64,000 bases of DNA from Cavia porcellus (GCF_034190915.1 NW_026947484.1:138110982-138174981); one strand, 5' to 3'; shown: positions 32,765-45,624, counted from the first letter of the stretch. Notes: generated from the letters alone by a model not told the origin. Numbers and translations: made by a program.

Positions 32765-34080
32765 GTTAAATCAACAAAGACTTTCTAATGAAATGGTGCT
32801 TAGACATTATAGCAGGTTACCAGACTATTCTGGGCTCCTATGGGGGAACAATACTGAGAATGGTGGACCAGGAGGTCAGTAGGTCAATAGCAGGTCAACA
32901 GTCCTGCTCTGGGTGCTGCTCTCAAAGCTACTGTGCTGACAGGAGCAAAGGAAATAGGGACTGATCAGGGCATGAGGGAAAAGGAGAGAGAGCATATCAG
33001 AATGTGTGGTGGGAAAAGGGACTTTAGGTTCCACAGAGATCAAATAATAGGGCAGAGGAGAGGACTACAGGAAGGAATAGGACAATAAGTAGATGGAGAC
33101 CTTCACTTTAGTCAACCTCCTTCTCTTGGGGCTAAGGCTGGGAAAAAACCATTCCTCTGGGACAAAGATTTCCTGTCCTTGAAGCTCTTAGGTAAAACTT
33201 CTAAGCATTCAAAACTGGGCCAACCCTCAACTTTAAAGAGTTTATACCATTCTAGGTCTTGAATCCACCCTATCTCCAAACTCACTAAGCAGAATTACTT
33301 TCAACTGGATTTAGAGAATAGTCTCAGAGACAGCATTTGGCAGATCCTCTTTCCCCAGGTCCTCCCCTGCTCTGCATGCTATAGAGAAATACTGAGAAGA
33401 CTGAGATATTAGGCTTTTCATGTTGACCCTACGAGAGGGAAGGAATGTTCAGTAATTTTTTTCTGTCTTGCACTTTTACTTCTTTCTCTTTGCTGAAAGT
33501 TCTGCTATATTTGCCATTCCAGCTTGCCAATAATGAATGGTCAAGTCATCACAGGATGACCTCAAGAGTAGCAATCAACTCAATGACAAAGAAAGTCCTT
33601 CTGAGTACCACTCAGAGTCTATGTCATTGCCTATATGGGGACTTAGGATGAAAATGCAATGGAATGCAGAAATATCAAAACAACACCAAGGATTGGAAGG
33701 CAGATTTATTTATTCCAACGGGCACTGATCAATATCATTCCCAAAATATCAGGCCCTGATCTCTGGGGGTATAGAGCTTATATGAGATAAGAAGCAGGAA
33801 GTACAGAAGCAGAATGGCTTGTCAATTGGGGATTGGTTTATGCAATGTGCATCACAGTGACCAGTTATGTACCACAGTGACCAGCCGTTTCTAAGAGACA
33901 GGAGTGACCAGAACTGGAACAGGACCTTTCACCTGGGCAACTAACTCCCCAGGGCTGGGAGTGGTGGTGGCATTTTCACTACAGAAATATGATGACACAC
34001 GAATCCCCCACAGTTAGGAATTCTGAGCATATATTGCACTGGCTGAGTGGTCTTTGGAGACTTTTCTCATCCCTTTATGG
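32765..34080. other. Unassigned sequence
   Basis: No gene recognised. The stretch near 33700-34000 has a small repeated motif ('cacagtgaccag' at about 33853 and 33873) and could be an old LTR, but I cannot support that. Confidence 0.45.
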
Positions 34081-34375
34081 GTTGCTATGCTCTAAATGTT
34101 TGTTTCCTACAAATTCATATTTGCATTCTAACCCTTAATGTGATGGTGTAAGCATATAGGAAGTGATTAGATCAGGAGAAAATGAGTGCCCTAATAAAAA
34201 ATCTCAGTCCTGTCCTTCCCACTGTGTGAGGACCTGAGAAATGAGTCTACAAACCAGAAAATGGTACCTCTACAGACACTGTATCTTCCAGTGCTTGATT
34301 TGGGACTTATCAGTCTAATTTACCAGTCTTTTAAGGTGCTTTGTTACAGCAGCAAAAATGGACTGACATTGGTCA
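34081..34375 (+). repeat. MLT1-type MaLR LTR remnant
   Basis: Plus-strand ancient LTR: 'ctctaaatgtttgtttcct', 'aacccttaatgtgatggtg', 'gaagtgattagatcagg', 'cactgtgtgaggacctgaga', 'gttacagcagcaaaaatgga'. No interior attached. Confidence 0.75.
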
Positions 34376-34469
34376 AGGAAATTTTTACATAGACAAGCTA
34401 GAGAGTGGCACGGCACTTTAGAATATTACCTGTAAATGATTGATAACCTGGATACCATACCTGAATTGA

Positions 34470-34610
34470 TACTTTCTAGTTGTCAGTGACTTTGGGCAAA
34501 TTACCAACCTCCTGTGAGCCATAATACTTTCATCTTTAAAATGAGCATGTTAATAAAATCTAATTTAAAAGACTGATATGTGGATAATAATGGAAATAAT
34601 CTATATGGAT
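34470..34610 (+). repeat. MIR fragment
   Basis: 'tcagtgactttgggcaaatt' followed by 'aacctcctgtgagcc' and 'catctttaaaatgagcatg' is the MIR core in plus orientation. Confidence 0.7.
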
Positions 34611-35039
34611 TGTTTAGGATTGTTCTTCCTCTTATTGCATTGGCATGAATAAAAAGATTCAAAGAAAGTCCTATAAAATCCCAGTCTTTCTCTTCTGACC
34701 CTATTGTAGCTGCATGAATCCAAACACTAGGAGATTGCTTTAGAATAAATGTAAGTATATCTGAATCTAGAATAAGGTATAGTATTATCAGCCATTTGAC
34801 TCTCAGGGAGAGTAAATATGCTTCTCCATCTGCATTATTCTTCACTTTAAGAAATGCATTCACATAGTTTAACATATTCAGAACTTAGGCAGTACTAGAA
34901 AAGTAAAGCACAGGAAGTAATGTTCTCCTAATTTTTCACAAGGAAAAAATGAGCCATGGTCCAATTCATTTTTTTGGGAGCCTGGACAGAGATGAAGTGC
35001 TTGGGAAGTGTTCCTCAGCATGGGGCCAAGGCAGGCCCC
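34611..35039. other. Unassigned sequence
   Basis: No element recognised. The minus-strand open frame that spans 34501-34875 (124 codons) overlaps the MIR and has no recognisable family features. Confidence 0.45.
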
Positions 35040-35395
35040 TGCTCTGGTAGGATCCAGGAGCTTTACTAAAATACACAACACACCCTACTCACCTCCATCT
35101 GAGAGTCACAGAACTAAGCACACTGGGAGCGAAGCCTGGGAATCTGTATTTCTTAGCACCGTTTTGTGTACTTCTGATATATGTCAGAGTTTTGAAAATC
35201 ATTGTTCTTGTCTAGACTAATGGCTTTCAACCCCAAATAACTATTTCTATCACTTGTTAGGGGTTCACTTAACAAAAAACAGTTAAACATCCTCGGGACT
35301 CATTCCCTTGAACTCTGATTAGAATTAGGGTGGATCTCTGGCATCTACAGCAATTCTGACACCTCGCCAGCACTGAAAATTACTGATCTAATCAA
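35040..35395 (+). repeat. MER5-like remnants (two adjacent)
   Basis: First part (about 35040-35210): 'agcctgggaatctgtatttc', 'agttttgaaaatcattg'. Second part (about 35215-35395) starts 'ggctttcaaccccaaata' and ends 'cactgaaaattactgat'. Non-autonomous hAT-type; the second part is less certain. Confidence 0.5.
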
Positions 35396-35679
35396 CACTT
35401 CTAAAATGTTGAAATGAAATCAAATCTAGGGATAGAATTCAATCATCAGTACTTTTAAGATATATCCCAGGTATTCCAAATATGTATTCATCACTGAGAA
35501 CCCGTAGTCTAGCTCTGGAATCAGAGCACTTTTTAAACATTTTAAAATTTTTATTAGCACATATTTGCAGTATCTAATGATTATCATGTTTTCTATGAGA
35601 AACTCATAAATAACTTAAAGAGCAAAATAAAAGAGAATAGGAAACAAGGAGATGCATAAACTTTTAGCAAACCTTTTAA

Positions 35680-35890
35680 AAAAGGTTCAGATACTAGTTT
35701 AGGCTCTGGAGGCCATGTGGTCTCTATCACAACTAGTCAATGCCGCTATTGTAGCAGAAAAATAATCACAGACAAATCTATGAAAACATAAAAACCACAG
35801 ACATACGAAAAGACTTGATTGTATTTTGATTAATTTTATTTACAAAATCGGGTGGTGGGCTGGACTTGATAAGCCATAAATGTGCTGACT
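35680..35890 (+). mobile_element. hAT-Charlie-like remnant
   Basis: 'tttaggctctggaggccatg', 'tctctatcacaactagtcaa', 'attttatttacaaaatcggg' and 'taagccataaatgtgctgac' follow the same consensus order as the copy at 32565-32764. Confidence 0.6.
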
Positions 35891-36599
35891 TTAGGTTTGG
35901 ATCAGTGTTTTTAAAACTATCTGTGGCACAGAAACACTTTTTAAAAATGTCCTATCTGTTGCAGACTGATTTCCTTTATAAAATACAATAAAACTGAAAT
36001 AAAGAGAAGTGAAATAAAAAAGACAAAATATGAGCTCTCTGTTTTCACAAAAGGATGTCACAGTAATACTAAATTGCTATAAAAGTTTCAAACACATTCA
36101 GTTTCTTTACTTGTTTGTAGTTTGTATGAACTAACACAACTCATCTCAGACTAGATCCATTCCAGAAGTATATTTTGAGTAATACTGGTATAATTAAGTC
36201 AATCAATTTCCAGTTTAAAGGATGAAGATAAGCACAATCAGAATGAGTTGGTATAAATTTTGAAGAGAAAGCCTTTGAATCCAACAATGAAAGAAATGAT
36301 GGCCCTCCATTAGTGAAGCATTCACTAGTTGTCTTAGCAGAGTGCTCGCCACTTTAAAAATTCAATAAAGTTCATCACATTTGAATCAGCCCCAGGAAAG
36401 CAGCTACACTGATCAAGAAGACAGAAGTGTTCTCTGCCTTCTGTGAAGACAGGATTGTTGATGGTCCCCCAAGTGAAAGCACATTGAGGAGCTTTGAAAT
36501 CACAATGTATCTGAAAACTGACTTTGCCCAGCAGTAGCTGAGTTGAGGACAATTATTAACTATTGACTATTAACTATTGACTACTGTCAACTACCCAGA
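35891..36599. other. Unassigned sequence with a 14-bp tandem repeat
   Basis: No gene recognised. 'attaactattgact' occurs twice in tandem within 36553-36582. Confidence 0.45.
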
Positions 36600-36719
36600 G
36601 ATACTGATGGAATTTGGGACATTTGTGCAAAGTTCCTAGCTCAGTACCTGGTGATCAGTAAACAACAATGATTATTCTTAGAGAACGGCAAGCGATACTG
36701 CCAACCATCTGCATCATTA

Positions 36720-36870
36720 GGCAGTCTTGGGTGTGAATTCTGGCTTCACCACTTGTGTGACTTTGGGACATTTAGCTTCAGTGAATCTCCGTTTCTTCAT
36801 GTATAAAATAGAGACATCAATCTTTGCCTTTCAGGATTTGAGATTCCTGAAATAAGTATGTGGCACAAAA
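36720..36870 (+). repeat. MIR element
   Basis: Good plus-strand MIR core: 'ggtgtgaattctggcttcac', 'cttgtgtgactttgggacat', 'ccgtttcttcatgtataaaa'. The stretch 36600-36670 just upstream resembles a MIR 3' end and may be a second copy. Confidence 0.75.
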
Positions 36871-38786
36871 GAAGTACACTGCTTTTTTTCCCATTTAAAG
36901 TAGAACAGACATTCACATATAAATTGAATTCACATATAAATTTGTATTGTTAAAATCAAAGATTCAGTAGTTTTTAGTGTTTATACAGAGCTGTGTAGCC
37001 ATTGCCACTATCTAATTTCAGAATAGCTATTTTTTAACCCATTTAACTCAATAAACCTGTGGTTGGCCTCTCCCCTCCCACACCCCTTAAATCTTCACTG
37101 ATGTTTGAAAAGGAAAATGTTACACTACACAACACTTTACAACATTTCTCGACAGCCTCCTTCCAAAGTCTCACATTATACACAGCTCTTCCAATCCTCT
37201 CTCTCTTTCATAACGACACCTTCGGCTCCCATTCTTCACTCTCCTTGTCTTCTCTGAGTCTCTGTCATTGAGACTCCATGTCCTTTTGTATACTGAGTTT
37301 AGCAGCCCAGCTTTTCGGCTTGGGGTTGGCACTGCCATCCTTATGTCCTCATGTGAGAGACAGCTGATTTTCTGAGATCTCCTCTTCATTTTCACAATGA
37401 GAAGTTCTTGCAGAGAGCTCCCTCACCACGAGCTACATTTCTCAAACCTCCTTGCATCTGGGAAGAGCCATATGAGTGATGTAGACTGTGTTCCTCCCCA
37501 GGAGGTGAGGGAAAATGATATGTGCTCCAGGCCATAGTGATTAAAAAATGGTTATGCCTCCTGTTCGTTCTTCTTCCTTGTCTTTCAATTAAAAGCAAAG
37601 AACTCTGAGACTATGAAGATTGCTCTACCTCAGAGCAGAAACACCTTGAGCCACGGGTCCCTGAGTCATCACATGAAGGATCATTCACTGAGCACCTGGT
37701 TGGAAGAGACAGGAGCAGGGAAATAAACAGAGTTGGAGGATTTAATATAGAAGGTACCTTTGCCTACATAGCCCACAAACACAAAATCCTTTTTATCCTT
37801 AGAAGTCCCCAGGAGAATGATTATAAATAATTATCCTTTAATACATTTTTCTATCATATTTTTATTACGCTTACACTCCATTCCATTTAAAACTAGGACT
37901 TGGGACTCAAATGGGACTTTGTTGACAAAAAAAGATAGTGAGTTGTTTCTTAAGCTGGAGAAATATCTGTGAGGCAACTGATGGGACTCTTCCATCAGCA
38001 GGGCCCAGGCATCTGGAAGCCAGAAGCAGCTGACTGGCATGCACCTTCCAAGGAAAAGACCTAGAACTTCATGTGGGGGAGACAACAAAGGACAGAAGCT
38101 CCTCCAGGTAAAGAGGACTTTGTACTGACTCAAGAGAAAACAAACTGAGGAATGCCAGGAGGCATCCTGTGCAGTAGCGTTATTGTCTCTGCCTTGGGCT
38201 TGGGAAGTCCTCATGCTGAGAAGTGGATGGAGACTGGGAAAGTGACTCAGCAGGATGGATAGGGAAATGGCACCCAGCCAGGTGAAGACCAGAAATCCAG
38301 CTTATCCATGAAAACTTTTTTCAAGTCCCCTATTCCCAATAGACATAGTAACAGGGTGGGCACAGGGGACAGTCCAACTTCCTTACACACACCAGTCTCT
38401 ATAGGGGCTTTTTAAATGTCTTCTTTTCTTCTTGAGGCTGCCCTTTTGCCGTCTGTATCCTTAACGCTCTGTGATGTTTTGTGGTGGAAAGGAACATGGT
38501 GTGTGTGGGTGGGCAGAGGGCTGGCCAAGTGTTAAGGATGATGGTGCTCCATCTCCCACCTTCTACCCTAGGATCCGATCCTCTGGTTCTAAACTCTGAC
38601 TCAGTTTATCACAAACAAATATAGTTATTTATGCAAGTGCCTTCTTGTTTACCAGACATTTTCTGAGAACTTCGTAGCCAGCATTGCACTAGGACGCCAC
38701 AGGGAATGGAGAAATGATGAGGTCATGATCCCTGTCCTTAAGGAGAAGCATGCAGTGTTAGAGAGATGAGAGCAGAATCTTGTGAT
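36871..38786. other. Mostly unassigned sequence
   Basis: No gene recognised; the longest frame is 127 codons (37831-38214, minus strand) without family features. 38640-38750 has a faint resemblance to an ancient mammalian repeat ('cagcattgcactaggacg', 'gatccctgtccttaagga'). Confidence 0.45.
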
Positions 38787-38822
38787 GCCAAAGTCAGGGC
38801 CAAAGTCAGTGCCAAAGTCAAT
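38787..38822. repeat. 12-bp tandem repeat, three units
   Basis: 'gccaaagtcagg', 'gccaaagtcagt' and 'gccaaagtcaat' in direct succession. A minisatellite-like triplication. Confidence 0.9.
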
Positions 38823-41539
38823 GGCAGAAGCATCTGGCAGTGTTCCAGGGAGGCTTGGAGATCTGATGGGACCCAAGACTGAAGACCTTGGATGCTATAG
38901 GGACTGTGATTAGGAAAGATGAAGACTTTGGCAGTGGCTGCTCTGTCTTCAAGGGCTAGGGTGGAGCCAATTGGCATTGTGTTAAATCGCTATGTGAAGG
39001 AGATGCCAGAGTGAGCTGGCTACTCCTAAGCACTAGGGAGTGGGCTCTAGCTGACTCTAAGCAGAGACAACACCTCTTTCCCCGAATTTGGACAGAACAA
39101 TCCCAGAGAGCAACAGAAAACCTTCCTTGGCAACAGGTCCTCAGGCTGAATTTCAGTGGTCCAGTTTGGTTCCCTCCCTTTTTTCCTCTTTTGCCCTTAA
39201 CTTAGTGGTCTTGGTCTAGCACTTCAGGTGGGACATTGGTCAGATATTCCCAGACCTGTGCTGCCACATCAGTACCCATGGCGTCACTGAAAGGAGCCTA
39301 ACACTTCTTTCTTCCGCATTAGTGTATAAACCTGTCAGCTATGTCTTTGTCAGATACAGTGGGAGTGCTCCTCTCGGTTAGCAGGAATCCTTTTGCAGAG
39401 GTACTGGGATTTTGAATTATTACTATCTTTTCCTTTTCTCCTCAGAAAGGAAGTGCAGAGGACCATGTTTCCCATAGCTCAGGCGAAAGGCAAAAACTAA
39501 CCTGAAATGTGGGAACTTCTAGGTGAAGCAGCCCAAGGGAGAAAAACACTTGGTACTTGTTTACAAAAAGAGGAGAGATAAAATTGGAAGACGCATCAGA
39601 AGTCTATCCAGACTCCCAGGTGGATTTGCAAGAAGAGTTAAAGTATACTGACCTGTCACCCTAGCTCCTCCCCAACCTCTAGAGCTAGCTCTGTAGGGAA
39701 CAGCTATTGTCTCCCACAGCCTTAGACTAGGACAGTTATTTTTCTATCTCAGTTCACCCTCTAGGAATGGTGCTAGTACCTCTCTTGGTTTGTCTTCAAG
39801 TCTGGAGATTATAGAGCATGCAACCTAAATTTTATGCTATAACTCAGATATTCCTGGAGGGATCTAACTCAAAACTCACAGATTAGATGTCTGTCATCAG
39901 ACTCCTTTCCATCTTGTCCAGGTCAAGACAAAGTTCTTCATGACCTGGGACAAAACAGTTTCCCTAATGGCAGGTTCCTTGTGTGTTAGATGATTCCTTA
40001 GTGCACTCACTAAACATTGCTGCTCAGAAATACAATTGCCCAGAGCATTCTTACTGGACACCATGATCCAGGGATACTCCTTCAGTTTTGTTGGTCTGGG
40101 AACTTAATCACACCAGCTCCTCAGAGATAAGCAGGCTATCTTTAAATGATGCCCTTATTGATTTATGAAATACAGACTTACCAGTTAGGGGTATCACTGC
40201 TGTCTAGCACTCCCCAGAGAATCTCAGAGCACTCTTTGGGATAAACTCATTTGGGATGCTTCCATATAAAGAATATACTCTCAATATAGAGCTCAGGTTC
40301 AAGGGTATTCTTAAAGCTTCTTCATCTATCCAATTCTAGATAAAATATTTGTTTTTACTTGGAGACATCTCTGGATTAAAAAATAGTGATTCTTAGGATT
40401 AGAGGGCTTTCAACCTGGCATAGTGCTTGAGGAGCACTAACCAACTGCTTTTGCATAAATTCATGCCTATCATCCCTCTCTCTAACACTAGTGTTGCCTT
40501 TGATGTAATAGGCGATGATTGAGTGGGTGGAAACTTTCTCTATTAGTCAGTGCTTTGCAACATTTTCTGTGATGGGCATCCATACAATGATTAACTTGCA
40601 TGAACTGATAGAGGGTTTCCAGCTTTCTTGCTTATTCTGACATCCTGAGGTCTGAAGGACGTCCAAATTCCCACACATCTGTGGTTCGCTGTTTCTACCA
40701 GTGGAGCCTAGGCTACTAATTGGAAAGTTCTAGCATATACTAGGATGTTCTTCACTAGATTTAGGAATATTTCATAGAGTTGGTAAATACTCCAGTCTCA
40801 TTAGCAATGATCTCCCTTTAGGATCTGATGCTTTTGATGTTTTGTCTTGGGGTTTTGAGCTTCACCCCTCAGCAGGTAAATTTTTCCGACCCTGCCGTAC
40901 TGTGAAATCTGGAATGCCTTCTCATAGTCTGTCCATACCCCCATGTCAGGACTGAGGGGTCCAGGCCTCAGCTGCTGATGGCTTGCAGTTGGCCTTTGCT
41001 AGGCAGTGTCCTTGCAGAGAACTGCTTGGTCCAAACTAGGGCCCCGAGGGCCAGTGTAGGGATCAGTGTCTGCTGCAGCTGGAAAAAACACTGCAGGCTC
41101 ATCTCAGCTCTGGAGGACTTTTAGCATTGACCAAGACTTCGGTTACAGCAGCACCAGCCATCAGTCTCACTCTTTCCAATTCTTATGGATGTACAAAAAA
41201 CACAAATAGACCTGCATACAATTTTCTGTCATCATGTCTGCTTTTACGGAACTCATTTAAAATTCATCCTCTTTGAGATCTCTTTCGCATTTTGTGTATT
41301 TGGTATCATAAATTATTTTACTGTACAAAATAACCAGATTTATATAAGCAGTTGGAATAAATTGTTAAGAGCTAAAAGCTAGTGAGCAGTTTGAATTGGG
41401 AGAGTAATTGGAAAGAAAAATCTGAGCTTCTCTACGAAAAGAAGCAAGAACCAAGAAAGACTGAAAAGTTACTGGTACTCTTCAAAACTTTTTCAAAGGC
41501 ATTTAAAAAAACATTTTTAAAGTTTTTTACTCAGTAGGT
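38823..41539. other. Unassigned unique sequence
   Basis: The longest stretch (2.7 kb) without any repeat I recognise. No convincing open frame (longest 65 codons) and no obvious exon. Confidence 0.5.
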
Positions 41540-41640
41540 CAGCAGTGGGTTCCTAGAATTTTTGTCTAACACATTCCAGGTGATAGAGATGGTAATGTGG
41601 TTGTTCTGGTGTACATGCTTTGAGAATGACAGTTCTAATG
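41540..41640 (+). repeat. MER5-like fragment
   Basis: 'ttctaacacattccaggtg'-like block (41568-41585) with 'tgctttgagaatgacag' at the end, in the order seen in MER5 elements. Confidence 0.5.
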
Positions 41641-42769
41641 GTAATTAAGGGCTAAAAAGGATGGGGGAAAAGGACCATTTCACAAATTACAACCATGGTA
41701 TTATCACTCTGGTAAGTTTAAAGAGTTACTTTGGCTTCACTGTTTAGTGAGAAACTGTTAAGGTTTCCCCAGCCCAGTTGAGGCCCATCTAAAGCCAAAT
41801 CTTTATGTGAAAAAGAGGTTACTTTTTCCAAAGGAGGTCACAAAGATTATAAAACAAATAGATTTTCATTCATGGCAAGCAGAAAAAGGGAGGAAACGAG
41901 GGAGGGAGGAGAATATCTTTTAGAGAGGGACTTTCTGAAAGGCCCTTGCCACTGAATATGACCTGGGATGCTGGCAGGGTGTAATATTTAGTCTCACTGT
42001 GCACCAGGGCTTGAGCACCAGTCCCCTGGTATACTGGAGAATGTGCCCTACCCTTCAAGTGATTCTCTCTGTCAACCAGAGTCATCTGCACGGGGCTGTA
42101 CTGCTGGAAGCACTCCCACCTCTGGCCCAGGGCCTCGCCACCCAGTGTGTTTTTACTGGACATCACTGAGGTCTGGGAGTCCAGGAATCTGGGCACTTCC
42201 TTTTTAAGTATGTAGTGTCTGGGATACTGAAGCCAGGCCTGCCAGGTCCCATGCTTGCCTCCAGACCATGACGTTTCCCCACAGACTGGAGGAAGTCAGG
42301 CTTTGCATGTTCTTACCAAGTGTTTGGGTGGATAATGCTCTCAACTGTCTCTGAAAGCATTTGGGCACTGCATAGGATCAGAAAAATCTTCAAGAAAATC
42401 TTCTCCTTTGTTTCAAATGTGGTTTACCCATGCTTAAAGCATCAGAGGGTCTCAGATTTCAGAAGGACCTTGAAAAACCATCAAGCCTAGCCTTTTCTTT
42501 AATAATTATAAAATCCTGTCATAAAAATGTTAACATTTTGTAGTTTATGAAGTTTGCAAAGTGTTTTCATATGTTTCCTATCACACACTGCACTGAATTT
42601 GTTAGAAAGCCCTTGACTCCTCCTAAACATTACATCTCAAAGATCTGTCTACTCACCTTTTCTACTACCACCTAGCCACAGTCGCCTCTCCTCTGCATAT
42701 AGCATCAACCTGCAAACCTGTTTCTTGTTTTACGCTCTTGCTCCCCAACTTTAGTGCACTTGAGATGCT
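41641..42769. other. Unassigned sequence
   Basis: No gene recognised. A minus-strand frame of 108 codons (41870-42196) has no recognisable domain. Confidence 0.45.
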
Positions 42770-43150
42770 CTAAATTGAATAGTTTATAAATAATAGAAAT
42801 GTATTTCTCACAGTTCTGGAGGATTGGAAGTCAAAGATCAAAATACCAGCTTCTTGGTTCACAGGAGGATCTTTTGCTACATGCCTAGAAAGTAGAAGAG
42901 CAAGATAGCTCTCTGGGGTCCCTTTTGTAATGGCACCAATTTCGTTTAAGAAAGTTCTAGAATCACCTCTTAAATATCCATCTCCAAATACCATCATTTG
43001 GGCAGCTGGTATTTTAACATGTGAATAGGGAGGCACAAACATTGAAACAGAGCACTCATCATCCAATCTCCATTGGTAACCAGAATGATCTTTTAAAAAT
43101 AGAAACTGGGGGCAGTTGCATAATGTTGTGAGCATACTCAATGTCAATGG
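42770..43150 (-). repeat. MST/MLT1-type MaLR LTR remnant
   Basis: The plus strand carries the complement of this LTR group: 'gtatttctcacagttctgga', 'ctctctggggtcccttttgt', 'taatggcaccaatttcg', 'atgtgaatagggaggcacaa'. A minus-strand frame of 125 codons runs through it but is chance. Confidence 0.75.
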
Positions 43151-43249
43151 AACACATACTCTAAAATGGTTAATGCTGTGTTATACGAGTTTTGCCTGAA
43201 TTTAATATCTACCTATCTATATATTTATCTGTCATCTATCTATTGAGAT

Positions 43250-43664
43250 AGGAGAGATCACATCTTGGAAGAAAATATTTCAATACTTTCCCATTACACC
43301 TAAAATAAATCTGAGTTCATTGCCATGAAAATATTAGACCTACCTGATATAGCCCTTGCAACATTTCCCACCTATTTTCTTACCACTTTTATCTGCTCTT
43401 TTCATGTACTCACTGACTTTCTCTCTAAGCACAGAGCTCATTTGTAACTAAGAACTTCTGTCATTCCCTTATCTGTGATATGGGAAGCTCCCACTCATTA
43501 TCAGTATCCCATTTTATTTTACTTATCACTACCTGATATTACTTCATCTGCCTATTTATTGTGTACCTCTGTCCCATAAGAATATTTATTCCCTGAGAAA
43601 CACTGTCTGTGTCTTTCAGTGCTGTATCCCCAGGGCCTAGAACAGTTCCTTATTCCTAGGAGGT
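43250..43664 (+). repeat. L2 3' end
   Basis: Plus-strand LINE2 with a clear 3' part: 'cacactgtctgtgtctttca'-like block near 43600, then 'tgctgtatccccagggccta', 'gaacagttcc', 'aggaggtgctt'. The following MLT2 element interrupts its end. Confidence 0.7.
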
Positions 43665-44151
43665 GCTTAGTTAGGATTCTCCACAACCAATAGGATGCGC
43701 TCATATTGCAAAAGATTTATCATAAAGATTTGGCTCACATGCTCAAAGCAGGCAATTCAAATGAGTGATTAAGTGGATCCATGTTGCTCATAAAAAGGTT
43801 CCTGTAAGTCTTCACTTCAGGTTTAGAAAAAAATGATGCATGCAGGTTACAACATCATCTGCTAACACACAGCACCTTTATTCACTTATAGAGCCTGACA
43901 AATCCAAAATCTGCATTGTGGGCCAGCTGGTAAGAGATCAGAGAGCTCAGGGCACACGTGAAGTTGAAGGCAGTCTGCTAGCAGTTCTCTCCTGCTGGGA
44001 GTCTAGTCTTTCGGAACTACTTAGGCCCTCAACTTATTGGCTGAGACACACACATTATATAGGGAAATTTGATTACTCAGAGTTCAGACATTTAAATGTT
44101 AATCTCATCTAAGAATGCTCTCCAAGTTGACACATAAAATTAACCACCACA
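43665..44151 (-). repeat. MLT2-type ERVL LTR
   Basis: Read on the minus strand it starts 'tgtggtggttaattttatgt' at 44151, continues 'gtcaacttgg', 'gatgagattaacatttaaat', and ends with the complement of 'gattctccacaaccaatagg' near 43674. An ancient ERVL LTR without interior. Arm A of a 134-bp inverted repeat (43739-43872) is embedded in it and does not look like LTR sequence. Confidence 0.75.
43739..43872 (+). repeat. 134-bp inverted repeat, arm A
   Basis: Reverse complement of 45102-45235 with about nine differences, all transitions, and no gaps. It interrupts the MLT2 LTR, so this arm looks like the inserted copy. Confidence 0.92.
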
Positions 44152-44614
44152 TTAGATATTGTGTGTTAATTAAATTATATAATTTGATCTTTGCTGTCCC
44201 ATCAAAGACAAGGAGGACTAGGACCATTCCACAGGTGTCTCTACAGCAAAGAAGTTAAGATATAAGGTTGGAAAATGACAGTGTAAAGTCCAACCCATTC
44301 TTGCAACAACAAGTCCAGAGAGTGGTTGGATAATCTGCAGTGTACAAGCACTTGGAGTGCACATTGCCTCACTTATTTTGCTGAGTAGGTATCAGGAAAG
44401 TGAAGCGTCTCTTAATTCTTCGCTAGAAACTCTTTCCTATGCCTATCAAACCTCCCTGCTAAGACAGCAGTAAAAGAAAGAGAGATGGAGGGAAAGATCA
44501 GAACCTCTAATCCTTTTTGGGTCTTTTTGTGCCTTTAGTCCCACAGTTCGCTTCAATTAGGTAAACAATACATAGAAGGAAAAAAAAAACTCACATTCTC
44601 ACTCTAACCTACCA
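44152..44614. other. Unassigned sequence
   Basis: Nothing recognised apart from a possible continuation of the L2 tail for the first ~40 bp. Confidence 0.4.
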
Positions 44615-44785
44615 ATTGTTAAAATAGCTACTATTTGTTAGACACTTCTTGCATAAGAAACAAACTTAGAGTAGATACTATTATTTCTACTTAAGAGCTG
44701 AAAGTCTGTATGTTCAGAGGGAAACTTGCCAAGGTCATATTTGTAAATCCCAAGGCAAATTCAAATCTAGTCGGGTTTTAAAATT
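44615..44785 (-). repeat. MIR fragment
   Basis: The plus strand has the complement of MIR: 'agatactattatttctactt', 'agggaaacttgccaaggtca', 'caaattcaaatctagtcgg'. Confidence 0.65.
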
Positions 44786-44917
44786 ATATTCTTTTCCTTT
44801 TACTCCCAGGCCTCCCAGCCGAATACATGTTGTACTATGAATCCATGATTGTACTAGTAATTGATTCTATCTGAACTCCTTCCCCTTTCTTTTCTATTGC
44901 TCTGCCAGACTTAAGCA

Positions 44918-45090
44918 GCATGGTATAGTGAAAAGACCACAGGTCCAGAGGGAGAAGCTCTGGGCTTTTCTATCCCATCTGAGAAAGCCATTTGAAGTCT
45001 TTCGATTATCCTACTTTGTTCAAATATAACATGAAAAACAGAAAAGAACCTTCATTCAGATTGAGATAATTTCTGTGATGCTCTCTAAAG
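44918..45090 (+). repeat. MIR fragment
   Basis: 'gcatggtatagtgaaaagac' then 'ggagaagctctgggcttttc' and a 'gaagtctttcgattatcc' block follow MIR order, diverged. Confidence 0.55.
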
Positions 45091-45101
45091 ACTTGAGGGT
45101 G

Positions 45102-45235
45102 CTGTATGTTAGCAGATGATGTTGTAATCTGCATGCATCATTTTTTTCTAAACCTGAAGTGAAGACTTACAGGAACCTTTTCATGAGCAACACAGATCTA
45201 CTTAATTACTCATTTGAATTGTCTGCTTTGAGCAC
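45102..45235 (-). repeat. 134-bp inverted repeat, arm B
   Basis: Partner of arm A, about 1.23 kb away. It is flanked by MIR and unassigned sequence and is probably the donor site. Confidence 0.92.
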
Positions 45236-45624
45236 TAGAGAGTAATTAGGAACTTATTTTTAAATAAATGCACTATTTGCTTTGTTTTCTCAAATGGGTT
45301 GTCCAGGTAGACAGGGATTGGATTTTCTGTGTCTTTCATATCCCTTTATCAAACTCAGTGCAGGGATCTTTATTAGCAGAATAAGATAGGTTCTTGTTGA
45401 GGGACTGACTCAAGAATGAGAAACTGTGGAAAATGTCAAGAAGTCATTTTGCTCAAGAAATCTAAGATTTGATGAAGACAAGTGTGATACATCTAAGCTG
45501 GAAGTCGGAGACCATCATGAGTAGATCAGCAAGCAGTAATGGTGATGTTGAGAAGGGCACAGTCCTGACATCCCAGGGGTTATACATTTTGAGAGAATGA
45601 GGAATACTTAATTCTGTTTTAGGG

